Assembly (NCBI GenBank): GCA_016178435.1
Contig: JACOTK010000324.1
Span: 1-10,951, forward strand
Reading direction: 5' to 3'
Source: Actinomycetota bacterium
Lineage (GTDB): Bacteria > Actinomycetota > Acidimicrobiia > Acidimicrobiales > CADCSY01
DNA length: 10,951 bases
A program made the translations under genes and the position numbers. Under the pieces are notes generated by a model that was not told the DNA's origin, did no database searches, and was given only the letters and a program-made list of their open reading frames with translations. Of this stretch, positions 1 through 5,856 are shown piece by piece; positions within the stretch are counted from its first letter, which is position 1, and each line of letters starts with the position of its first letter.

Positions 1-1
1 G

Positions 2-718
2 GCGGCGCAAGACCACACCCTGGCCACATGCAGCCAAGGCGACCTCGATCTGTGGCTCGCCACCGGCACCCGATCGCGTCACGACGTCCGCCACTTCCTC
101 GAATGGACCTCGGAGCGGAAGCTCAGCGCCAAGCTGAAGGTCCCGCCCGTGCACTCCGGGCCCGGCTGCGTCCTCGATGCCGAAGCGCGATGGGCGATCA
201 TCGCCAAGCTCCTGCGCGACCCCGACATCGAGGTGGCCGACCGGGTGGCCGGAAGCTTCGTGCTCCTCTACGCCCAGCCGCTCAGCCGCGTTGCGGTGAT
301 GACCGTCGATGCGATCACCGCCACCGGCACCGGCACCGGCACCTTGGTCCGCTTCGGCGCCCAGGCCCTCGTCGTTCCCGAGCCGCTCGCCGCCCACGTC
401 ACCGCCCTGATGGCCACAGGCCGCGCTCACCACATCGGGATCGGCTCCACAGCCCCGAGTCGCTGGCTGTTCCCCGGCCATCTCCCCGGGCGGCCCATCA
501 CCGCCAGCCAGCTCGGCCAACGACTCCGTGCCTTCGGCATCGACGCCAGAGCGGCACGACGGGCCGCACAACTCCAACTCGCCGCTGAGGTCCCCGCAGT
601 GGTCCTCGCCGAGATGCTGGGCATCGCCATCGGAACCGCTGTCGACTGGGTCCACGCCGCCGGAGGTGACTGGGCCAACTACGCAGCCATCGCCGCCCCT
701 GATGCTGACCGCGCCTGA
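2..718 (+). CDS. Tyrosine-recombinase-like protein, catalytically degenerate (5' partial)
   Basis: The reading frame is open from the window edge to a TGA, giving about 238 residues, so the true start lies outside. The N-terminal part (LDLWLATGTRSRHDVRHFLEW) resembles the helical core-binding domain of phage-type tyrosine recombinases. The rest follows the order of a catalytic domain: VAGSFVLLYAQPLSRVAVMTVDAI, then WLFPGHLPGRPIT, then a helical C-terminus ending LGIAIGTAVDWVHAAGGDWANYA. Where an active enzyme has HxxR, GH and the nucleophilic Tyr, this one shows ARRAA, GI and W. It is therefore probably inactive in strand cleavage, either an accessory recombinase-like protein or a decaying copy. 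Related degenerate proteins are known in actinobacteria, often near genuine integrases, and the fragment just downstream fits that. Family assignment rests on pattern recognition and is moderate; DNA binding is inferred. Confidence 0.55.
   Translation, partial: AAQDHTLATCSQGDLDLWLATGTRSRHDVRHFLEWTSERKLSAKLKVPPVHSGPGCVLDAEARWAIIAKLLRDPDIEVADRVAGSFVLLYAQPLSRVAVMTVDAITATGTGTGTLVRFGAQALVVPEPLAAHVTALMATGRAHHIGIGSTAPSRWLFPGHLPGRPITASQLGQRLRAFGIDARAARRAAQLQLAAEVPAVVLAEMLGIAIGTAVDWVHAAGGDWANYAAIAAPDADRA
323..343 (+). repeat. ACCGGC hexanucleotide repeat inside the recombinase-like gene
   Basis: Three perfect copies of ACCGGC plus a partial fourth (ACC) encode a Thr-Gly run in the recombinase-like protein. 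The unit length keeps the reading frame, so copy-number change would only lengthen or shorten a loop. Confidence 0.8.
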
Positions 719-798
719 ATGCTCACCAGATGCAACACGCCAAGACCAAAGGCAGGGCATTCGACAGGGTTGGAATATCGGTCTCCACCAGTTTTGAC

Positions 799-927
799 CG
801 CGGCATCCACCCGCGAGTCGTGCAGGAACGCTTCGGCCACTCGACGATCTCGATCACCCTCGGCATGTACAGCCACGTCGGCCCGACGCTTCACGACGAA
901 GCCGCCGAGAGGATCGCTGAACTAGTT
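799..927 (+). pseudogene. Tyrosine recombinase/phage integrase, C-terminal remnant
   Basis: The frame encodes RGIHPRVVQERFGHSTISITLGMYSHV followed by DEAAERIAEL, the hallmark end of a phage-type integrase catalytic domain. It contains the conserved GH (His at 838-840) and the catalytic Tyr of the MYSHV motif (868-870). The preceding HxLRHT segment and all of the N-terminal domain are missing. Sequence upstream of about 799 (from the ATG at 730) does not resemble an integrase. Downstream the frame stays open to 1104 but runs through the inverted repeat and antisense to the next gene, so it is not family sequence. I read this as a truncated, non-functional remnant, with a break near 790-800. 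It supports past integration activity close to the tRNA-Leu. Confidence 0.7.
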
Positions 928-941
928 CTGTGGCGCTCGCC

Positions 942-969
942 AAGCCACAGACCTAACTGTCTGTGGCTT
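942..969. terminator. Perfect 11-bp inverted repeat, candidate terminator of the DUF262 gene
   Basis: AAGCCACAGAC (942-952) and GTCTGTGGCTT (959-969) are perfect reverse complements around a 6-base loop. The loop holds the TAG stop codon of the leftward DUF262 gene (953-955 on this strand read as CTA). No T-tract follows on either strand, so an intrinsic terminator is plausible but not proven. CTGTGGC also occurs at 928-934 and can pair with GCCACAG at 944-950, so two exclusive hairpins can form. A recombination-related site is the alternative. Confidence 0.5.
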
Positions 970-3046
970 GTAGACGCAGCTCGGAAAGCAACACCGGCTC
1001 GCTGTCGATGTGGGCAAGCCAGTAGTCCCAACCTGAGTCAACGTCGGCACCGTCTTCCTGGGCCGCTCGGCCTGGGCTCTCGCAGAGGTGCTCCCCGACC
1101 TTGATGTAGCCGTCCTCGGTGACCTCGGCAACGGTGTCGCGCTCCTCGTTGGCTGGCGTGAGAAGAGTGCCTGGGGGAAGAACGCCGGTGGCGATGAGGC
1201 TCTCGAGTGTCGGAAGGGCAACGACAACGTCAGGTGTGGGGGCGGGACGCGAGAGGTCAGGCTCGTAGTCGGGGTCCGTGAGTCGGCGGTATCCCTCGTA
1301 GGTCACTTTGGCCATGAGGGCACGGCGGCTCTTGAGGAAGTCCTCGTACGCCATCGAAACCCAGCCGTCGGGCAGGCCGTGCCACTCCTCCTGGCGCTGT
1401 CGTCTCGTCTGCTCGATCTTCTTGTCGTCCAACTCCTGCGGCCAGTACTCACTCGGCGGCTTGTTTGAGATGGTGATGTTGTCCGACCACTCGACCAGTG
1501 CGAAGTTGGCAACCTGGTTGATGCGCTTCGTCGCCTTCAGTCCGACCACGGTCCGGAGGTAGTCCTTCGGGAACAAGTGGTGCTTCTCGATCCCCTTCAG
1601 AGTCCGGCGCATCGGACTGATCCAGTCCTTGATTTTCGACGTCGAGAGCAACACGTCGGCATCGAGAATGTTGAGCGCAGCAATGTACGCGACGTAGGCA
1701 GGTGCGCCCGCCGAGGAGGTGTCGAGGTCATCCGGCAAGGTCACACTCCACCAGTCTGACGGCACGGCGGCATTGATCTGGGCCTCAAGGACGTCCACAA
1801 AGCCCGCAGGGTTGGCTGGAAGGCGGCCCAAGTCCTCCTGGGCTCGCGTCTCGGGGCTGCTGGTGTATCTGCCGGTGATCTGTGACATAAAGAACCAACG
1901 CGCCATGACCTCACGAAGCTCGTCGACGGGGACCTTGAAGTCGATTCGTCCAATGAGCCAGAGGGCATAGGAATACAGCACCGCGTTCTTCGACGTGATC
2001 ATGTCGCGCGAACGGAATCCCGCTCGTTCGAGGACGTGCAGGAACTCGTCCCAGTTGACGCGGTTGAGGACGTGGGCCTGCCCGATCTTGAGGCGGTTGA
2101 GCTCGATCTCTCGCATGGCTGGCTCGATGACCCGGGTCCTCGGATTGCGTCCGCGAAGTGCGTTGTAGGCGTCGGCGAGCTTCGCCCGTCGCAGCCCGAC
2201 GGCCACGGCGACCCTCAAGATCTGGCCCGGCTCCACATTCAGGTACGGGTTGTGCGGGGTCCAGTCGATCTTCCGGTCCTCGATCTCCGAGATGCCGGCG
2301 GGCGTGAACCGAGAGTTTCGGGCGAACTCCTCGAGCTGGACCCGTCCCTCCTCCCAGAACACGCTCATCCACGTGAGGATGAAGTCGGCCGATGAAAGCG
2401 ATACGCCCTCAGAGTTGATGCGCACGAAGATGTCCGCGACCGTCTCTCGTTCCACGTCTTCTCGGATCTGCACGACCTGAAAGAGGTAGTTCTGCAGCTG
2501 ATGTAGGCGGTTGATCGCCAGTTCGACGTTCTTCGTCGTCTCGGGGTCCACGACGCGCGTGGGGTCCGACGCCAGCCGCTCGAGGTAGTCCGATCGGGCG
2601 GTAATCGGATCTGCGAAAACGGAGACGATGTCAGCAATCCATTCCGGTGACTTTTGGACGACGGGCGTCGGCACCTCGAAGCGCTCCGTGAGCGGGTTGA
2701 ACGCAATGACGATGCGCTCTCGGCTGTAGTCCTCCCGCCAGACTTTCAAGCCATTCACAACTGCGTACAGGCTCGTGAGCCGTTGTTGGCCATCGACCAC
2801 CTGCATCGAGGCGGCCTGCGTCTTCGTGTCACCGCCGATCGTCCTGGTGTGCTCGCCATCCTGGTTCGCCCAGAACATGAGCTCACCCACCGGGTAACCG
2901 CGGTACATGGAGTCCATGAGATCGCGCACCTTGGCGTTCGGCCACACGAACGGACGCTGGATGTCAGGAAGGCGAATGCGTCCGACTGCCACGTCGGAGA
3001 CGAGCTGCTGGACCGTCCAGGGGTGGTGACCGAACATCAGACTCAT
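953..3046 (-). CDS. DUF262/DUF1524 (GmrSD-like) restriction protein with C-terminal RAMA-like domain
   Basis: This 697-residue protein is probably a single-chain, modification-dependent (type IV) restriction enzyme acting on invading DNA. The N-terminal DUF262 (GmrS-like, ParB-fold NTPase) shows RPFVW at 31-35, VDGQQRLTS at 84-92 and FVRINSEG at 207-214. A DUF1524/HNH-like (GmrD) nuclease region shows HHLFP at 489-493, then NQVANFALVEW from 510 and NITISNKPPSEYW from 523. Residues about 613-680 (LIATGVLPPGTLL, DGYIKVGEHL, SGWDYW) match the pattern of a RAMA domain, predicted to read modified DNA. The start is the ATG at 3046, preceded by GAGGAGG seven bases upstream; the open frame extends further but crosses a tRNA gene. 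Known relatives include GmrSD, BrxU and SspE. No dnd, ssp or BREX genes are visible here, so it may act alone. The target modification is unknown. DUF262/DUF1524 assignment is strong; the RAMA assignment is by motif only. Confidence 0.85.
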   Translation of the reverse strand: MSLMFGHHPWTVQQLVSDVAVGRIRLPDIQRPFVWPNAKVRDLMDSMYRGYPVGELMFWANQDGEHTRTIGGDTKTQAASMQVVDGQQRLTSLYAVVNGLKVWREDYSRERIVIAFNPLTERFEVPTPVVQKSPEWIADIVSVFADPITARSDYLERLASDPTRVVDPETTKNVELAINRLHQLQNYLFQVVQIREDVERETVADIFVRINSEGVSLSSADFILTWMSVFWEEGRVQLEEFARNSRFTPAGISEIEDRKIDWTPHNPYLNVEPGQILRVAVAVGLRRAKLADAYNALRGRNPRTRVIEPAMREIELNRLKIGQAHVLNRVNWDEFLHVLERAGFRSRDMITSKNAVLYSYALWLIGRIDFKVPVDELREVMARWFFMSQITGRYTSSPETRAQEDLGRLPANPAGFVDVLEAQINAAVPSDWWSVTLPDDLDTSSAGAPAYVAYIAALNILDADVLLSTSKIKDWISPMRRTLKGIEKHHLFPKDYLRTVVGLKATKRINQVANFALVEWSDNITISNKPPSEYWPQELDDKKIEQTRRQRQEEWHGLPDGWVSMAYEDFLKSRRALMAKVTYEGYRRLTDPDYEPDLSRPAPTPDVVVALPTLESLIATGVLPPGTLLTPANEERDTVAEVTEDGYIKVGEHLCESPGRAAQEDGADVDSGWDYWLAHIDSEPVLLSELRLQATDS

Positions 3047-3053
3047 CACAAGA

Positions 3054-3060
3054 CCTCCTC
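3054..3060 (-). promoter_or_regulatory. Strong Shine-Dalgarno of the DUF262 gene
   Basis: GAGGAGG on the minus strand ends seven bases before the ATG at 3046. It fixes the start well inside a much longer open frame, and contrasts with fhaA and pknB, which have no such site. Confidence 0.8.
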
Positions 3061-3118
3061 GTCGTCGGCGGAAGACGGTGGATCCTCGGTGGGCCTGTCG
3101 TAATCGCCTGCGTCCGAT

Positions 3119-3124
3119 CGTATA
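3119..3124 (-). promoter_or_regulatory. Weak candidate -10 element of the DUF262 gene
   Basis: On the minus strand the sequence reads CCCCTATACGATCGG, so TATACG or the overlapping ATACGAT could serve as a -10 box about 73 bases upstream of the ATG. I see no convincing -35 hexamer. This is the only AT-rich patch in the gene's leader, hence the call; confidence is low. Confidence 0.25.
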
Positions 3125-3184
3125 GGGGTCCAGGTGCGCAGGACGGGACGCCTCTCCGCCGACGCCGCAGCCGTCGACGCGAGC

Positions 3185-3206
3185 TCCGGTAGAAGTCCGG
3201 TAGAAG
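3185..3206. repeat. Tandem 11-bp duplication
   Basis: TCCGGTAGAAG occurs twice in direct, perfect succession between the DUF262 gene and the tRNA. The rest of the 3047-3255 interval holds no gene that I can support. Confidence 0.8.
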
Positions 3207-3209
3207 ACA

Positions 3210-3233
3210 GGGTCCCGACGGCCCAACGGACCC
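3210..3233 (-). terminator. Possible tRNA-Leu transcript terminator hairpin
   Basis: On the minus strand, downstream of the tRNA 3' end, GGGTCC and GGACCC can pair across a 12-base GC-rich loop. The sequence after it (TGTCTTC) is only mildly T-rich. A weak candidate. Confidence 0.25.
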
Positions 3234-3255
3234 CACCTGACCTGCGAGAACCGAG

Positions 3256-3339
3256 TGGGCGAGGGGGGACTTGAACCCCCACATCCTTTCGAATACTGGC
3301 ACCTGAAGCCAGCGCGTCTGCCAATTCCGCCACTCGCCC
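3256..3339 (-). tRNA. tRNA-Leu (anticodon CAG)
   Basis: On the minus strand the acceptor arms GGGCGAG and CTCGCCC pair perfectly, with discriminator A at 3256 and no encoded CCA. The D-arm region carries the GGAATTGGCAGAC pattern typical of tRNA-Leu. The anticodon stem CTGGC/GCCAG closes a loop TTCAGGT, giving anticodon CAG. A long class II variable arm (around TATTCGAAAGGATGT) and a T-arm GGGGG-TTCAAGT-CCCCC follow. A tRNA-Leu beside fhaA is also found in mycobacteria, so it belongs to the conserved core. Its 3' end faces the DUF262 gene and recombinase remnants, as expected when an island has used it as an attachment site. Confidence 0.95.
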
Positions 3340-3363
3340 GAGTTGCGAACCACAAGGGTCCAA

Positions 3364-3369
3364 AGGATA
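3364..3369 (-). promoter_or_regulatory. Candidate -10 element for tRNA-Leu
   Basis: TATCCT on the minus strand fits the actinobacterial TANNNT pattern and lies 24 bases upstream of the tRNA 5' end, a normal distance for a tRNA leader. No clear -35 box is seen. It would fire divergently from the fhaA promoter within an 83-base interval. Confidence 0.4.
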
Positions 3370-3392
3370 CCGCCGCGGTCGTGATCAGCCGA

Positions 3393-3414
3393 CATTCGGG
3401 GGGTTGGGTAGGCT
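3393..3414 (+). promoter_or_regulatory. Candidate leaderless promoter of fhaA (TAGGCT -10)
   Basis: TAGGCT (3409-3414) fits TANNNT and ends eight bases before the GTG start at 3423, so transcription would begin at or next to the start codon. No Shine-Dalgarno sequence is present, which agrees. CATTCGG begins 16 bases before TAGGCT; the pknB promoter has CATTGGG at exactly the same distance. Confidence 0.5.
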
Positions 3415-3422
3415 CAACAGCC

Positions 3423-4082
3423 GTGGGACTCAAGGGTTTTGAACGGCGACTCGAACGCCTGGTCGAAGGAACCTTCGCCCGCGCCTTCAAGAGCGCCATT
3501 CAGCCCGTCGAGCTCGGACGGCGACTCGTCAGGGAGATGGACGACCAGCGCAGCGTCAACGTCGAGGGCGCCATGGTCGTTCCGAACGTCTTCACCGTCA
3601 CGCTCAGCCCGGAGGACTACGAGAGTCTTGCGTCACTGGGCACATCGCTGCCCCGCGAGCTGGCCGAGACCGCCCGGAACCACGGCCGCCAACAGCGCTA
3701 CGTCAGCCTGGGTCCCATCGAGGTGCATCTTCAGGCCGATCCGGGCCTGCGCACCGGCTCGTTCGGCCTCACCTCACGCTTCGTCGAGGCCCAACGACCC
3801 GAGATCAGCGCCACGCTCATCCTTGCCGACGGACAACGGGCCACCTTGGCCGACACGCCCGTGCTGATCGGACGCACGAGCGATGCGAACATCCAACTGA
3901 CCGACACCAGTGTGAGTCGTCGCCATGCCGAGATCAGGCCCGACGGGGCGCACTACGTCCTGGTCGACCTCGGCTCCACCAATGGCACCCGGGTCAACGG
4001 TGCCGCCATCTCCCGACAACAGCTTCGCAACGGCGATCACATCCTTGTCGGCGACTACGCCCTGCGCTTCGAACAGTCCTAG
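3423..4082 (+). CDS. fhaA: FhaA: FHA-domain protein with DUF3662 N-terminus
   Basis: This 219-residue cytoplasmic adaptor is expected to bind phosphothreonine on partners of the PknB pathway and so influence peptidoglycan synthesis. In mycobacteria FhaA binds PknB and the phosphorylated pseudokinase domain of MviN. The N-terminal 115 or so residues (GLKGFERRLERLVEGTFARAF onward) match the FhaA N-terminal domain (DUF3662). A C-terminal FHA domain carries the phosphopeptide-binding residues: GR at 150-151, SRRHA at 165-169 and GSTNGT at 184-189. The GTG at 3423 is chosen because the domain begins right after it and TAGGCT lies just upstream; earlier in-frame sequence overlaps the tRNA. Mycobacterial FhaA is about 527 residues with a long low-complexity linker, and here the linker is only about 20 residues. 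It is the first gene of the operon, with fhaB five bases downstream. Confidence 0.93.
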   Translation: MGLKGFERRLERLVEGTFARAFKSAIQPVELGRRLVREMDDQRSVNVEGAMVVPNVFTVTLSPEDYESLASLGTSLPRELAETARNHGRQQRYVSLGPIEVHLQADPGLRTGSFGLTSRFVEAQRPEISATLILADGQRATLADTPVLIGRTSDANIQLTDTSVSRRHAEIRPDGAHYVLVDLGSTNGTRVNGAAISRQQLRNGDHILVGDYALRFEQS

Positions 4083-4087
4083 GCCAA

Positions 4088-4573
4088 ATGCCCGAGTCAC
4101 TGCTCACGCTCCTGAAGCTCTTGCTCTTGGCACTGCTCTATCTGTTCTTTGCCCGGGTGCTCTACGCCGTGTGGTCCGAGGTGGCCCGATCCACCACCGG
4201 TCCCGCCCAGGGTGGCGGATCGGGCGCCGCCGTCGCAGCCGCAGCCCCGGCCGAGTCCGGCCGAAAGTGGAAACGACATCGCACACCGGATCGTCTCGTG
4301 GTCGTCGCCCCTCCCGAACAGAGCGGTCGTCTCTACATGCTCGGCGCCGAGCAGACCGTGGGACGCTCGCCGGGCTGTCAGGTCGCGCTCGACGACACCT
4401 ATGCCTCCCAGGTTCACGCACGCATCTTCCAGGGCGGCGAAGGCTGGTTCGTCGAGGACCTCGGCTCGACCAACGGCACCTTCCTCAACGACCAAAAGGT
4501 GACGTCACCGGCGCCTCTGACACTGGGTGACCGCCTCAAGATCGGCGGCACCGAGTTGGAGGTCAGCGGATGA
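4088..4573 (+). CDS. fhaB: FhaB: membrane-anchored FHA-domain protein
   Basis: This 161-residue protein has an N-terminal membrane segment (about residues 5-28, very Leu-rich), a Gly/Ala-rich linker with a basic patch (RKWKRHR) and a C-terminal FHA domain facing the cytoplasm. The phosphothreonine-binding signature is intact: GRS at 92-94, S107 and H110 in ASQVHA, and GSTNGT at 126-131. Its mycobacterial counterpart (FhaB/FipA, about 155 residues) links Ser/Thr kinase signalling to the division and elongation machinery. Thr36 and Thr37 sit just inside the membrane and are possible phosphorylation sites by position only. The gene starts five bases after fhaA, and its TGA overlaps the pstP ATG, which suggests translational coupling. 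Confidence 0.93.
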   Translation: MPESLLTLLKLLLLALLYLFFARVLYAVWSEVARSTTGPAQGGGSGAAVAAAAPAESGRKWKRHRTPDRLVVVAPPEQSGRLYMLGAEQTVGRSPGCQVALDDTYASQVHARIFQGGEGWFVEDLGSTNGTFLNDQKVTSPAPLTLGDRLKIGGTELEVSG

Positions 4574-5856
4574 CCACGCTGCGCTGGGGCGGGGTGACCG
4601 ACATCGGTCGGGTTCGCACCGCCAACCAGGACTCCTTCTTCGCCGAGGAGACCCTCTTCGCGGTCGCCGACGGCATGGGTGGACATGCGGCGGGCGAAGT
4701 TGCCTCGAGTGTCGCCATCGGTGTCTTCGAGGGGGCAACGGTCACCGGCACCAAGGACCTCGTCGCCCTGATCCAGGCGGCCAACCGGGCAGTGCTCGAC
4801 CGTGCCGACCAGAACAATGAGCTCGCCGGCATGGGCACCACGCTGTGCTCCATCGCTCTCGTGCACGACGAGACCGACCCCGGCGAGGCGGACCACATGG
4901 CGATCGCCAACGTCGGTGACTCACGCGTCTACCTCTTGCACGATGGCGCCCTCACGCAGATCACCACCGATCACAGTCTGGTCGAGGACCTGGTTCGAGA
5001 AGGGCGCCTCACCGCCGGCGAGGCCCGACAGCACCCGAAACGCAACATCCTCACGCGGGTGTTGGGCAACGAGCCCAACCTCGACGTCGACTCCTGGGAC
5101 GTGCTGTGCCGTCGGGGCGACCGTTTCCTGCTCTGCAGCGACGGACTCTTCAACGAGGTGGACGACGACCGCATCGCATCGGTCCTGCGTCGTCTCGAGC
5201 CTCCCGAGGAGGCGGCACGCGAGCTGCTTCGCCTCGCCAACGAGGGCGGCGGCCGCGACAACATCACGGTCGTGGTCGTCGATGTCGTCGATGACGGCGG
5301 GGTGAGCGAATCGGCCTCCGCAGCCCTGGCCGACTCGCCCTCCACCCTCAGCTCCGGATCGGCCCCCCACGACACCACGTCATCACCGAACGACCATGTG
5401 TCGAGCGCTCCTGCGCGGACCGGCACGCGGACACATCGGCGTGCCCGGTCGCACCTCCCGACGTGGCGAGCCGGCCTCTTCGTCCTGGTGGTCCTGGGCC
5501 TCCTGGGCGCAGCCTTCTTCTCGATCAGGTGGTTCGCCGACAACTCGTACTACGTGGGTGTCGACGACGGCGAGGTCACCATCTTCCGAGGGCGTCCGGG
5601 AGGCGTGCTGTGGATCGACCCGAAGATCGAGGAGGGCACCGGGCTGAACCTCGCGGACGTGCCGGTTGCACGTCGTGACGCCATCAGAACCGGCAGGCAA
5701 CAGTCGAGCCTCGAGTCCGCCCGTGCCTACATAGCGAACATCGAGGACCTCATCGAGTCGCAAAAGCCGCCCACCACCGCCCCGACGACGACCACGACCA
5801 GCCCTTCGCCGACCATCCCGGTCAACCCGCTCGTCACCGGTCCACCCGTCACGTGA
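4570..5856 (+). CDS. pstP: PstP: membrane PP2C-family Ser/Thr phosphatase
   Basis: This 428-residue enzyme removes phosphate from Ser/Thr of the PknB substrates and of PknB itself, using two or three divalent metal ions. PP2C motifs are complete: NQD at 19-21, DGMGGH at 34-39, GMGTT, GDSR at 116-119, SDGL at 190-193 and GRDN at 228-231. The metal-binding aspartates D34, D191 and D230 are present. A linker of about 60 residues leads to a membrane segment near 301-319. An extracellular domain starts YYVGVDDGEVTIFRG, as in mycobacterial PstP, and ends in a Thr/Pro-rich tail. The ATG overlaps the fhaB stop (ATGA), and GGAGG lies seven bases before it. Its own stop overlaps the rodA GTG. Confidence 0.95.
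   Translation: MTTLRWGGVTDIGRVRTANQDSFFAEETLFAVADGMGGHAAGEVASSVAIGVFEGATVTGTKDLVALIQAANRAVLDRADQNNELAGMGTTLCSIALVHDETDPGEADHMAIANVGDSRVYLLHDGALTQITTDHSLVEDLVREGRLTAGEARQHPKRNILTRVLGNEPNLDVDSWDVLCRRGDRFLLCSDGLFNEVDDDRIASVLRRLEPPEEAARELLRLANEGGGRDNITVVVVDVVDDGGVSESASAALADSPSTLSSGSAPHDTTSSPNDHVSSAPARTGTRTHRRARSHLPTWRAGLFVLVVLGLLGAAFFSIRWFADNSYYVGVDDGEVTIFRGRPGGVLWIDPKIEEGTGLNLADVPVARRDAIRTGRQQSSLESARAYIANIEDLIESQKPPTTAPTTTTTSPSPTIPVNPLVTGPPVT

Noticed and set aside
730..1104. A complete 124-residue integrase-like gene
   Set aside because: Only about residues 24-66 resemble an integrase. The rest lies over a hairpin and antisense to the DUF262 gene, so only a remnant is annotated.
3256..3290. 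Second copy of the tRNA-Leu 3' end as an attachment repeat inside the window
   Set aside because: I looked for the T-arm sequence elsewhere and did not find another copy; the distal site, if it exists, is outside the window.
3047..3499. Upstream extension of the DUF262 reading frame to an 848-residue protein
   Set aside because: The extension runs antisense through the start of fhaA and through the tRNA-Leu gene, and has no domain features. The ATG at 3046 has a strong GAGGAGG site and begins right before the DUF262 motifs.
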